Below are positions 34,464 through 44,583 of a stretch of DNA of 64,000 bases, piece by piece. The position numbers were made by a program, and so were the translations under genes. The notes under the pieces were generated by a model. It was not told the origin of the DNA, made no database searches, and saw only the letters and a program-made list of their open reading frames with translations. The first letter of the stretch is position 1. Each line of letters begins with the position of its first letter. The stretch is taken from assembly GCA_019022495.1 (NCBI GenBank), contig JAFEKR010000085.1, positions 1 to 64,000 of the forward strand. Reading direction: 5' to 3'. The DNA is from Epichloe hybrida (taxonomy: Eukaryota > Ascomycota > Sordariomycetes > Hypocreales > Clavicipitaceae).

Positions 34464-35379
34464 CAGAGTATTGTTTGTAGTGTAGTTAGTGTAGTTTTTA
34501 GGAAAAATTTGTATTTGTAGTGTAGTTTTTTTTTTCTTGTAGTTAGTGTAGTGTATTTTTTTTTTTTGTAGTGTAGTGTAGTGTAGTGTAGTTAGTGTAG
34601 TTACTAACTACACTAACTACAAAAACTACAAATGTAGTGTTAGTAAAAAAAAAAGTAGGCTTTTTTATTATATAAGGTTATTATAAGGATTAAAAGAAGA
34701 CTAGTTATATAGAAGCTTTTATTATTACCTATTTTACCTAATTAGTTATATAATTTATAAAATTTACCTTTTTTTAAGGATTTTACTATAACTAGGGTAA
34801 TTTATAATATTATAACTTTTTAATAATACTATTATACCTAATACTTTATTTTACTAATATAACTTAAAGAAAAACCTTCTTATTATTTTATTTACTATTA
34901 CTATTAATTATTTTATATTTTAAAATATTATTATTATTATTTTAAATAAAAATACCCTAAACTAATAGAATAAAATTAATTAAGAAATCTAGATAAATTA
35001 CTAGAAGTTAATAAAATATATACTTAGTACTTAAATCTTATTCTTAATATAATAAGAACTTAAAAAAAGCTTAAACTATTTATTTAAGATTTAAAATAAT
35101 TAAATATTACTTTTAGCTTTATAATTCTAAAGCCTTAAGAAGTTATATATAGTAACTTTATATATCTTATTACTATAATATATAAATAAAGAATATAATA
35201 AACTAATATTTATAATCTATTAATAAATAATTAATAGTATTATTTTAATTACCCTATATAGCTTAATTAAGCTATAAAAAATAAGTTTAACTTATTTTTT
35301 AAAATAAAACTAAGACTTACTTTTATATAATATACTATACTTATTATAAGAGCTTTAATAACTTTAATAACCTTAATTA

Positions 35380-36050
35380 CTATTATTACTATTAATACTA
35401 TTATACTATTAATACTATTATACTATTAATACTATTAATACTATTAATACTATTAATACTATTAATACTATTATACTATTAATACTATTATTACTTAATT
35501 ACTATTATTACTTAATTACTATTATTACTAATTACTATTATTACTAATTACTATTATTACTTAATTACTATTATTACTTAATTACTATTATTACTTAATT
35601 ACTATTATTACTATTAATACTATTATTACTATTAATTACTATTATTACTATTAACTATTATTATTATTAATACTATTATTACTATTAATACTATTATTAC
35701 TAATAATACTATTATTACTATTAATACTATTAATACTATTAATACTATTAATACTATTATTACTATTAATACTATTATTACTATTAATACTATTATTACT
35801 ACTATTATTATATTAATACTATTAATACTATTAATACTATTAATACTATTATTACTACTATTATTACTATTAATTACTATTAATACTATTATTACTATTA
35901 ATTACTATTATTACTATTAATACTACTATTATTACTTAATTACTATTATTACTATTAATTACTATTATTACTAATTATATTATTACTTAATTACTATTAT
36001 TTTACTATTATTACTTAATTACTATTATTTTACTTTTATTATTATTTTAA
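35380..36050. repeat. CTATTAATA/CTATTATTA simple-repeat core
   Basis: About 670 bp of degenerate 9-bp units CTATTAATA and CTATTATTA, with TTACTTAATTA variants, occupy the centre of the nested element. It is low-complexity AT sequence with no coding potential. Confidence 0.8.
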
Positions 36051-36230
36051 AAAAATATAAAAGAGAAAACATTTTTATAATATTAATATTTTTAAAAACC
36101 TTATAATACTAAGTTATTAAAGGCTATAGCTTTTACTATAGTAATTTACTTATAATTACTAGTATTTATATTTAAGTTATTTATTTATTATTTATTATTT
36201 ATTAAACTTTAACACTAATAATATTATAAG

Positions 36231-36420
36231 TAATCTTAGTAATCTTAGTAATCTTAGTAATCTTAGTAATCTTAGTAATCTTAGTAATCTTAGTAATACT
36301 AGTAATATTACTAGTAATATTAGTATTATAAGCTATTATAAGCTATTATAAGCTATTATAAGCTATTATAAGCTATTATAAGCTATTATAAGCTATTATA
36401 AGCTATTATAAGCTATTATA
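36231..36420. repeat. Two adjacent minisatellites (9-bp TAATCTTAG and 10-bp AGCTATTATA)
   Basis: Seven copies of TAATCTTAG (36231-36294) are followed by nine exact copies of AGCTATTATA (36331-36420). Such exact arrays inside a heavily mutated element must have expanded after most of the mutation. Confidence 0.85.
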
Positions 36421-36895
36421 AGCTATAATATAATAAGATATAATAAGCTATAATAAGATATAATAAGCTACTTATATTAAGTTTACTAGTAGTTCTTTTT
36501 ATAGTTTTTTTAAAATAAGTAATAATAATTTATAGAAATATAAAATAATTTATAGAAATAGTAAATAATATAATAAGAAGGTTTTTCTTTAAGTTATATT
36601 AGGGAAATAAAGTATTAAGTTAAATAGTATTATTAAAAAGTATAATATTATATATAACCTTACTTAGTTATAGTAAAATTACTAAAATAATATAATATTA
36701 TAAATTCTATAACTAATTAAATAAAATAGGGAATAATAAAAGCTTTTATATAACTAGCATTCTTTTAATCCTTATAATACTAATAACTAATAAAAAGTCT
36801 AATACTACATTTGTAGTGTTTATAGTTAGTGTAGTTTAGGAAAAAAAATTTATAGTGTAATGTATTATAGTTTTTTTTTCCTTGTAGTTAGTGTA

Positions 36896-37180
36896 GTTTG
36901 TAGTGTAGTGTAGTTTGTAGTGTAGTGTAGTTTGTAGTGTAGTGTAGTTTGTAGTGTAGTGTAGTTTGTAGTGTAGTGTAGTTTGTAGTGTAGTGTAGTT
37001 TGTAGTGTGGTGTAGTTTGTAGTGTAGTGTAGTTTGTAGTGTAGTGTAGTTTGTAGTGTAGTGTAGTTTGTAGTGTAGTGTAGTTTGTAGTGTAGTGTAG
37101 TTTGTAGTGTAGTGTAGTTTGTAGTGTAGTGTAGTTTGTAGTGTAGTGTAGTTTGTAGTGTAGTGTAGTTTGTAGTGTAG
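36896..37180. repeat. 17-bp satellite TTTGTAGTGTAGTGTAG in the right subterminal region
   Basis: About 17 nearly identical copies of a 17-bp unit run without interruption; one copy has GTGTGGTG. The left end of the element has a shorter, irregular set of the same GTAGTGTAG words (about 34473-34610). Notably this array retains TpG, unlike the surrounding DNA, so it is either young or escaped RIP. Confidence 0.85.
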
Positions 37181-37245
37181 TTACTACACTACACTACAAA
37201 TACTACATTACACTACACGTTTTAGTGCAATACTCTGCTAATAAC

Positions 37246-40170
37246 TAATTAAACTTTAAAGAATTAAATAACTAAAGAGTTAAGGAAATTAAAAGTTTAA
37301 GTAAAAGTTACCTACTAAATAAGGAAACCTAACCTTTAATAACCTATTAACTTAGTGCGCTAAGATATATAATTAATTAAAGAGAGGCAATACTATTAAG
37401 CTATTATACGCTTAAAAGATTCTAATAGTTAAGATAGTAAACTATCCTAAATTAATAGGAGAGGTTAGTAAAATATACTAGCCTACCCCTTATACTAAAG
37501 CTACTCCTAGAGTTTACTTCTATATATTCTCTCTTATATTTACCCTTAAGTTTCCTATATTTATTCTTAAGATAGTAAGAAGGTTTATTAAGGTATACCT
37601 AATAAATATTTTCTACACTACTAGCCTTCTTATAGTATTAGTAATATAAGGGGATTTAGTTAACTTAGTAATATATAAGACTAAAAACTATATCTATATT
37701 TCTAGGAAAAAAGGCAGGCCTATTATTCTAGACATTAGGCTTATTAAGGCTAAAAAATTTTACCTCTATTTCTAGCATTAGCTATAGCTAAGCTATAAAC
37801 TAAAACTATTAAAGTTCCCTTATCTATTTTAAGTTATACTATTACTCTTAGTAAGAGCTATTAAGCTATTTAGTAATAATATAAGTATAAGAAATTAAGG
37901 GCGCTTAATTAATAATATAGTATAATAGGAGTTAAGATAAGTAACCTTAAGAGTTAAGGGACTATTACACTACTTTTAGCTACTAGTAATACTAATTTAT
38001 CTATAAGATTATCTCTTTAGTATTCCTTATAATCTAGTGAAAAGTAAAGGTATAATAGATAATACACTAACTATGCTTATCTAGGGTCTTTAAGCACTTA
38101 GGTTATTTTACTTAATAGGATTACCTATGCCTAAAGACTTAATTAAAGTATAAACTATAATAATACCTAAAGACTTCTTACTATAGTGTTATTTAACTAG
38201 GGCTATAGTAAGATATATAAGAACCTTATATCTATATAAAGGGAATAAGAGAAAGGTCCTAATAGGACTAGAAAATAGAAATAAGCCTTTTTACCTATAG
38301 AGAGTAAAGTAGCTATTAAGGATAGGAGTACTTAATAAAGTTATAAAGAGTAGTAATATCCTAATTATTATAAATAAAGAGAAGTATATTAAAAGTAATA
38401 ATAATTTATCTAAGTTACCTTCTAATTCTAGAGATAATAATACTAAGGATAATATATCTAAAGAAAAAATTATTAAAGGTAAGAAGACTAGAGGTAAAGC
38501 TAGTAAAAAGAAAGACCCTAGGGGTAATAATTATAAGGGTATAGGAGGTAGTAAAAGAGGGAAAACTAGAGGTAATAGTAATATTAGAGAAGGGGATAAG
38601 GATAGTAATAGAGGGAAAAGAAGTAATAGTAGCCCTAAGGGCACTATTAATAATAAGGGTAAGAAAGAAAGGCCTAATAATAATAAAGATAAAACTAGTA
38701 AGAGAACTAGAGAAGGTAACCCTCCTATAACTAATAATAATAACACTAGAGCTTTACCTAGGAGGCTAGCTAGGAATAGTATTAATAAGAAAAGAAAGTA
38801 AAAGAGGGATCTTACTAATATTAGGGGTCTATAACTACTACTTTCACTACTATTACTACCTTTACTATAGCTATAAAGGAAAGTAAACCCCTTTATAAGT
38901 AAGTAATTAACCCTTACCTCTACCTCTATATAAGTAATATAACTAGTTACTAATAAGGAGCTATAGCAAATTTAAGATATATTTTTACTTAAGGATATTT
39001 ATAACCCTAGACTAAAACCTATTATATTAAACTTATTTACTATTCTATTAAACTATACTTTCTAAGTAAGTAGTAAGGGTATAACACTAGTTCTAACCTA
39101 CCTTAGCGAAATAATAGGAGTTATAGCTAAATACTAACTAGTTATAGACTTATAGGATTTAATAAAACTTACTAATAATTATAGAATTTACATCTCCTTA
39201 ACTATATTTATCTTTAATAAGTATTATAACCTTTAGTTAAGGGGTGCCCCTTACTTATCTAAAGTCTAATATATAATAGCTAAGGAGTATAATAAAATAG
39301 TAAATAAATTTAAATTAAGGGCTAAGTAAGAGGCTTAACCCTTATTACTAAAATTACCTATACTACTACTAATTAAAGTATCTAAAGATTAGTTAAGTAT
39401 CTTATTAGATCTTTACCCTTATAGTTAGGCTATAGTTATGCTAACTTAGTAGCCTTTAAAAATAAAAGCTTTAAGGTCTTAGCTTTATAAGAACTAATAA
39501 AAGTGTAGTAAGGGTAAAATTAAAGCACTTAAGGTATTAGCTATAATATCTAAGGCCTATTACCTAGTTTATACTACTCTTATAAAACTTAATAAATTAA
39601 TTAATTACTACTAGAAAAATATTAAAGCTACTAAAATTAAGGGGTTATAGCTATAAGATTTAAAAGAAGCTAGTAAATTTCTAATATTAGTATTAAATAG
39701 AAAGAAAGGAGTCCTTATTTTCTAAGAGAGTTTTAGGTCTTTACCCCCTATATAAAATAATAAATATATTAAAGAAACCATTAGCTAGCTAGGTCTATAG
39801 GCTAATACCCTAGGAGGTAATTAGTTTATAAACTCTTTATTCTCTAAAGTAATGGCTAAATATATATATAGGATTAAGGGAGGGCTTTGCCCTCTAAGAG
39901 TACTAGGAAGGCTAGATATCTTAATTAGAATAAGAGATTACTTAATATAGCTAGGTAACCTAATAAAGCGTAACTATTTGTCTAAAAAGGCTTTTGCTAT
40001 TTACAAGGAGTTATTTACTATTTTTAGGGGAGAAGCTAATAGGCTGCTAGCCCTATTAGATATAGAAATATTAGAAGTTATTATAATTATTAACTAGCTA
40101 CATTAAACTAAGAGTAAAAGGGAAGAAATAAGCTTATAGGTTAAGGGGGGGATGCTTATAGTAGTATTTA
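37246..40170 (+). pseudogene. Extra long decayed reading frame downstream of pol
   Basis: One plus-strand frame (codon first bases divisible by three) reads as protein from about 37246 to 40170, roughly 970 codons. Interruptions are almost only TAA/TAG at likely former glutamines. It includes KRGNTIKLLYAQKI, SRKKGRPIILDIRLIKAKKF, a long Lys/Arg/Gly/Asn-rich low-complexity middle (KGKKTRGKASKKKDPRGNN, about 38475-38810) and a C-terminal part with KGGLCPLRVLGRLDILIRI and FRGEANRLLALLDIEILEV. I recognise no domain. It lies between the nested element and the right LTR, so it is probably a third gene of the retroelement or a captured or older sequence. Confidence 0.5.
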
Positions 40171-40220
40171 ATGTTTTTTTAGACTAATGGTTAGGGGCAA
40201 CCACTGAGTGGTGGTGGACG

Positions 40221-40384
40221 TGATAGGTGGGGGCAGGTGCGAGGCACCTGGCCCACCTAGCACAAAAACCCCACTCAGCAGATTTTTTTGTTAGGGCTTC
40301 TTTTCAGCCCGATCATCACCTTAAAAGTTCAATTCGATTTCATTTTAAATCATCTAGGCTTCATTTCCTGTCGGTGCACGTTCT
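40221..40384 (+). repeat. Right (3') LTR of the first retroelement
   Basis: This 164-bp repeat starts TGATAGGTGGGGGCAGG and ends CACGTTCT. It is less mutated than the left copy. Immediately right of it is ACCCC (40385-40389), matching the 5 bp left of the other LTR. A GTGGTGGTGGACG purine-rich string precedes it. Confidence 0.85.
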
Positions 40385-40556
40385 ACCCCGACGACTGGTC
40401 CTGGACGAAAGGGTCTATGGACCCCTTCGCAGGATCATAATGCCTGTCGCTGATGAGTAGTACTACATGACATGCGTGACATGCATTATACGTGCAGCAT
40501 TTCGAGCCAGCTTCGCATCCTTCACATTGCTCGCTCGAAACCAATCACCCCTTCCG

Positions 40557-41083
40557 TCACAGGACGGGGTCAAGATTCCCTGTCCGGCCCTTGACTATGC
40601 CTTCAACATCGGACGTGACCCAGCCGCCGTAGAAATCTCCAGGCTGAGGCTCGACCTTTTCGCCATCCACGAAACAGGTCCATGGATCGGCGTAGAAGGA
40701 GACGTAGCCGCGGATGGGCTCGAACGTCGGTGTCGGACGCTCATACGACCAGGCTCGATTGGATACCGAGGTGCCGTCTGCCAGGTCGATCTTGTAGTAC
40801 GTCGCCGCGCCTTTGAACTCGCACACTGTTTGTCTCCGGGTTGGAGTCAGAGGTGCGTTGATTGATGAGCGTGGCAGATAGTAGGCTGAGCCAAAAAGAT
40901 GGTCAACCGGTTTGAATGGTGCAATGTAATGTAATTGGCACTGTACATACTTGGTGGATGATGGGTTTCCAGGGCCCAGAAGGCATCCTTGGTATCAGCA
41001 ATCACCTGGCCCAGATACTTGATCTGCAGGTGCCGTGCTGTCTTTTCCAGGCGCGGCGGTCGGGGAAAGCTCTGCACGTTCAT
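40557..41083 (-). CDS. DUF427 domain protein
   Basis: This is a small cytosolic protein of the DUF427 family, a beta-rich fold of unknown biochemical role. Two exons on the minus strand, 41083-40951 and 40885-40557, give 153 residues. The join restores ALETHHPPTYYLPRSSINAPL. Family motifs are seen in order: RHLQIKYLGQVIADTKDAFWALETHHPP, VCEFKGAATYYKI, NRAWSYERPTPTFEPIRGYVSFYAD and PQPGDFYGGWVTSDVEGIVKG. The start is the ATG giving MNVQSFPRPPRLEKTARHL; an upstream extension in the same frame lacks family character. Its stop is only 172 bp from the right LTR of the retroelement, yet the gene appears intact. Confidence 0.88.
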
Positions 41084-41475
41084 CGCGAAGAGAGCGAGGA
41101 CATGAAAGGATGAAGAATGTAATGGCAACATTTGTCCATTAATTCCTGCCCGGAGCGATAATAACGGGTCGTCGTCAATTGCTGAGCTTGCAGTGTGGCT
41201 GACCTTCAATCGGCCCGCGATCCAAGGTGTGAACGGACGACGGACGACAGGGGGGTGCGGGCGGGGTCCTCCTTTGGATCTGACGAATCACTTTCGTTCG
41301 TTTATGGAGCATCCCCTCTGTGAGCGGTTTGCGCCACGAATCTTTTAAAAAAAAACCCTCACTGATCAATACTTATTCCTTTTCCGATAATACGCAGCCA
41401 TCAATCTTTATTGACCACTGAACGGCACACCGGGATATTGTAACTATTTGCACATTTCTCTTGGAGCGTATTCTC
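41084..41475. other. Intergenic region between DUF427 and methyltransferase genes
   Basis: These 392 bp hold the DUF427 promoter and the methyltransferase 3' UTR. Nothing else is recognisable apart from short A tracts. Confidence 0.5.
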
Positions 41476-42159
41476 CTACACGGTCGAGGAAAAAATCTGT
41501 AAAATATAATACTCCTCCGTTACTCCCTGCCCTAAATCGCCTAGTCCTTTTTCCCTGATCTTGTAAGAGCAGCCGTTGTCGGCGATGAGGGATCCTATGG
41601 AATCCATGTCCGCAAAGCAGCTGGTCCCCAGAAGAATAGATCCATCCGGATTCAGATATTTGCCGCCCTCTGCAAAATATCGCTTCAAAAGGGTATAGCC
41701 GGCGTCAAACGTCTTCTCAGACTTGAGCTCGTCCGGGACGGCCTCACTGCTCTGCCAGGGGTGGTTCCAGAAAATAAAGTCAAACGTTCCGCCGACGTTT
41801 TCGAATATATCGCTGACGAAGAAATCACCGCTCTGCTGGTTCCTGGCAAAGTTTTCTCGCGCCTGGTCCACGGCATGGGGGTTCACATCGACGGCGACGA
41901 CGCGAGAGCCCGAGGCGGCGAGGTGGAGTGAGACGAGCCCGGACCCGACTCCGACTTCGAGAAACGATTTGCCCTGGACTATGGCGGGGAGGTGTTGTCC
42001 GTACCAGAGAGTCTCTGGGAAGTATTTTGGGGAGTACACCGAGGGATGGATATCCAATCGGTATCCTCCAATCTCTGCATGATAAGGCGTCTGGTGTTTT
42101 TTCGACTCAGTCAAGAGATGGGAGATGCGTTTCTCCCATTCCTCGCGTGGAGATGCCAT
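41476..42159 (-). CDS. SAM-dependent methyltransferase, small class I
   Basis: This is a single-exon gene of 227 residues. Rossmann-type motifs are clear. Motif I is FLEVGVGSGLVSLHLA (about 66-81), an acidic motif II is VVAVDVNPHAVDQA (D91), and motif IV is FDFIFWNHPWQ (N132-P134-W135), in the position of the NPPY/NPPW motif of HemK/PrmC- and N6-type methyltransferases but with His as the second residue. The C-terminal strand has GSILLGTSCFADM. No signal or membrane segment is seen, so it is cytosolic or nuclear. The substrate cannot be deduced; a glutamine, amine or adenine nitrogen is possible by analogy with motif IV. Confidence 0.8.
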   Translation of the reverse strand: MASPREEWEKRISHLLTESKKHQTPYHAEIGGYRLDIHPSVYSPKYFPETLWYGQHLPAIVQGKSFLEVGVGSGLVSLHLAASGSRVVAVDVNPHAVDQARENFARNQQSGDFFVSDIFENVGGTFDFIFWNHPWQSSEAVPDELKSEKTFDAGYTLLKRYFAEGGKYLNPDGSILLGTSCFADMDSIGSLIADNGCSYKIREKGLGDLGQGVTEEYYILQIFSSTV

Positions 42160-42868
42160 GTTTCCTTCTTCTTGAGCTGTGCCAATGACGCCGGTTATCG
42201 AACGATCGAACCAGATTTAGGAAGGGCGGTCTGGGATTTTGTCAGAACAAGCCGTTGATTATCGTGCTGAAAAGCGGAGCTTGAAAGAAGAGAAGAAAAA
42301 GAAGAAGAAGAAGGACAAGAAAAAAGCATCATAGCACAAGCATCATAGCACACCTGGTGGATCATGATATCATATTGTACGGACATGGCACGACAAAAAG
42401 AGATACGTGGGACGGGACGGAACGGGGCGGGGCCAGCATGACTCGACGACAACTTGCTTGCGTTTTTGCTGAGGTGAAATTTGGTCGGCACGTCTTTTGG
42501 TCTGAGAGTCTGTTTGGTGAGTAGCAAGATGATGAATCATGATAATATAGTGATTCACGTGGATGCCAGCCGTCCCGCTACTGGGCTGCACTAGGTGATG
42601 CTGCCCGCACACCACTGAGCTGGGCAGCTGAGCGAGGCGAGACTGCTGCTTGCCGAGATCTTTCATTCAGGCGCGGAGCTCGAGTCAATCCGCATGATGA
42701 TGCTGGCATAGTGCCTCTCTGGCCTGTGTGCCTCGCGTATGGATGCATCTAATCACAGCGTAGCGTTGGTGCGCATGCTTCACTTTCCCCTGTGGTCCAC
42801 CTAATAGTCGCAACAACATCAAAGGGCCAAAAAATACAATACAATACAATACTACCATGCTCTGAGAT
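42160..42868. other. Intergenic region between the methyltransferase and the secreted protein gene
   Basis: About 700 bp carry the methyltransferase promoter (with GAAGAA-rich purine repeats at 42287-42325) and the 3' UTR of the secreted protein gene. No gene is evident. Confidence 0.5.
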
Positions 42869-43503
42869 TCATCCACAAATTCCACCATAAATTTTTTGAA
42901 CTACCACCATGACTAGTTGACCCGATACACTCTCTAAAAGTTGACGTGCATTAATAGATCTCTGAACTGGTAAACGAGACGTTAAATAAGCTGTAGAGTA
43001 CCGGCCGAGAGTGATAGTCTGACCGATCATTGGGGTAGCGTAGTTCCGGTCATTAAGTGTTTCAGAAATGGCCCACATAGTAATCCGAATGAGACGGTCA
43101 GACTGATTGATAATTTTGACTTCTTCACAGAAGTTGGAGGTCATCCCTATGCTCATGGTAAAGCTTAGCCAGACTCCAACAGCTGCTTCCATATCATGCG
43201 GGAACAATCTATTTCTGGGAAATCGTATCCTTCGTCTACTGATTTCGCCTGTTCGTTTGCCAAAAAACATGGCTTCTGGCTCTTGTCTATAAAAGAAGAG
43301 AAATTAATCCGTGTGTAAATACGATACAATCCTAAATCAGGCTTTTTTTGAACGTGTCTGACGTACCTGGTAGTTGTAGAAATGTCGTGCGGGTCGCGTT
43401 CCAAATCAGACACGGAGATATCATCCTGCTTATTGGATTCCTTAACAGGGATTGCGAGAGCCATAGCGCTAGCAAAGAAGTATAGAGCAACGAGGAATTT
43501 CAT
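42869..43503 (-). CDS. Small secreted protein of unknown function
   Basis: Two exons on the minus strand, 43503-43367 and 43286-42869, give 184 residues. The start MKFLVALYFFASAMALAIP is a clear Sec signal peptide with cleavage expected around residues 16-19. The mature part begins acidic (SNKQDDISVSDLERDP), has a basic dibasic-rich stretch after the splice (KRTGEISRRRIRFPRNR) that resembles a Kex2-type processing site, then a more hydrophobic region (EAAVGVWLSFTMSIGMTS, ITMWAISETLNDRNYATPMIGQTITLGRY). Only two Cys are evident, one in SNFCEEV and one at the end (GGICG), so one disulphide is possible. I recognise no family; a secreted effector-like protein is one reading. The alternative exon 2 frame stops early (LLESG). 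Confidence 0.55.
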
Positions 43504-44583
43504 TTTAATATCATATACATAGGGGCTTTAGACAGGGCTTTGTGTGGGCTGGGATAATAAACGTTGTAGAGTTAAACCCAAGGATAGCCATGCTTTGAAA
43601 AAAAAAAAAAAACAATCGTGCAAATACCGGCTTTATGCACCTGATGCCACGGCGAGAGACAATATTAGCCGAACTAGAGCTGTATTTAGGCACAGCATCT
43701 CCGGTGAACAGGAGCAAAACAAAAGCTCCGCAATTCGTGTGCCTGCGGAGTAAAAAAAAAAAAAAAAAACCCAAGATTGATGGCTAAATTGGCGAGCAAA
43801 GCAAAGGCAAGGTGCCCCTGCACTGGTTTTTACATGTAATAATCCGTACTCGGGAATCCGTACATGGCAAGGTAATGACACCACTGTACGGATTACTCCG
43901 TACATACCTGCTGCTCTCTCCGCTGGTGGCCAGACGAGACGAGGAAGACGAAGGGCAGTATCGCCAAGTGCGTGGGCAGCATGAGCCACTGACCTTCGCC
44001 TTTCTTTTTCTGATACCGGGCAGGCGGCGGCGATATAAGTCGTACAGCGGGATGTGCACCGACAGTGTTGGTCTGTCTTGCGGCAAGATGTGGTGGTCGA
44101 TTCATAAGGAACAAGAAGCGGGAGGCCCTTGGATCCGGCAATTGAGGGCAGTATTATCCGTCGGACGATTAGGATAGAAAACTACTTCCGTACACGGGGT
44201 CTGAAGGTAATCCCGAGAATTATCTGGTACATGGGTGTAGCAACAGTATATTTTTTATGTGACAAAGGCGAGAGTTGTCCCGTTGTTAGACTGCCGTCTC
44301 TCACCTTCACCTTGTTGACGTCTCACTGAATTTTCTGATTTCTGACTTCGGATGAGGGCCAATCCAGTGAAAATGACCCTTCCACCCCCCCCCCCCCACA
44401 CAATTTACAAACAAAACAAAAGTTGCGTCACCTCGCGAAGTCCCCATTTAATGCCACTCACATGACAGCGCGACCAGGCCGAAACAAGAACAACGCCCTT
44501 CCTTGCGATATTCCTTTTTTGCATCCTCACAACCCAACCCCGTCGACCCGAACCCCCAACGATCCAAACAACAACACCCAACA
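43504..44583. promoter_or_regulatory. Divergent promoter region between secreted protein and Did2/CHMP1 genes
   Basis: This is 1.08 kb between oppositely directed starts. It has A tracts at 43598-43612 and 43752-43769, copies of the dispersed palindrome (43840s; 43886-43903) and a C12 run near 44387. A pyrimidine/CAA-rich leader precedes the Did2 ATG. No independent gene is supported. Confidence 0.4.

Larger units (their letters stand above)
34464..37237. mobile_element. hAT-like non-autonomous DNA element nested in the retroelement
   Basis: The element begins CAGAGTATTG (34464-34473) and ends with its inverse CAATACTCTG (37228-37237). It is flanked by perfect 8-bp direct repeats CTAATAAC (34456-34463 and 37238-37245). 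An 8-bp target duplication and a CAGAG terminus are typical of the hAT superfamily. The 2774 bp contain no transposase frame. Subterminal arrays of GTAGTGTAG lie at both ends, as expected for transposase binding sites. Longer imperfect inverted repeats of about 250 bp (about 34630-34885 and 36570-36815) enclose a core of simple repeats. Whether the inner inverted repeats are an older element or part of this one is not clear. Its AT-richness suggests RIP after insertion. Confidence 0.85.
26548..40384 (+). mobile_element. RIP-saturated Ty3/gypsy-like LTR retrotransposon (13.8 kb including nested insertion)
   Basis: Near-identical direct repeats (26548-26710 and 40221-40384) flank an extremely AT-rich interior and are themselves flanked by ACCCC (26543-26547 and 40385-40389), a 5-bp target duplication. 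Immediately after the left LTR, TGGCGACCACGCCAGGAGTC (26711-26730) is complementary to a tRNA 3' end: its inverse ends in CCA and contains a CCTGG T-stem half and GACT of the T-loop. The interior is almost devoid of CpA and TpG, the signature of heavy repeat-induced point mutation. Read on the plus strand with TAA/TAG taken as former CAA/CAG, retroviral-type gag, protease, RT, RNase H and integrase motifs appear in gypsy order. A hAT-like element is nested at 34464-37237. The interior without the nested element is about 10.7 kb, large for a gypsy element. Confidence 0.88.

Noticed and set aside
35380..36420. Possible CRISPR-like or centromere-type array
   Set aside because: Units are 9-10 bp simple repeats without spacers inside a transposable element in a eukaryotic genome.
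38531..38746. Leu-rich 71-codon minus-strand frame that looks like a membrane protein
   Set aside because: It is the antisense of the Lys/Arg/Asn-rich low-complexity part of the decayed retroelement frame; the hydrophobicity is a by-product of composition.
26548..40384. Island as a centromere or as mitochondrial DNA in the nucleus
   Set aside because: Matching LTRs, target duplications and gypsy motifs explain the composition through RIP of a retroelement.
44503..44583. Upstream in-frame ATG for Did2
   Set aside because: The 27 extra residues are Pro/Asn-rich leader sequence with no counterpart in the CHMP1/Did2 family.
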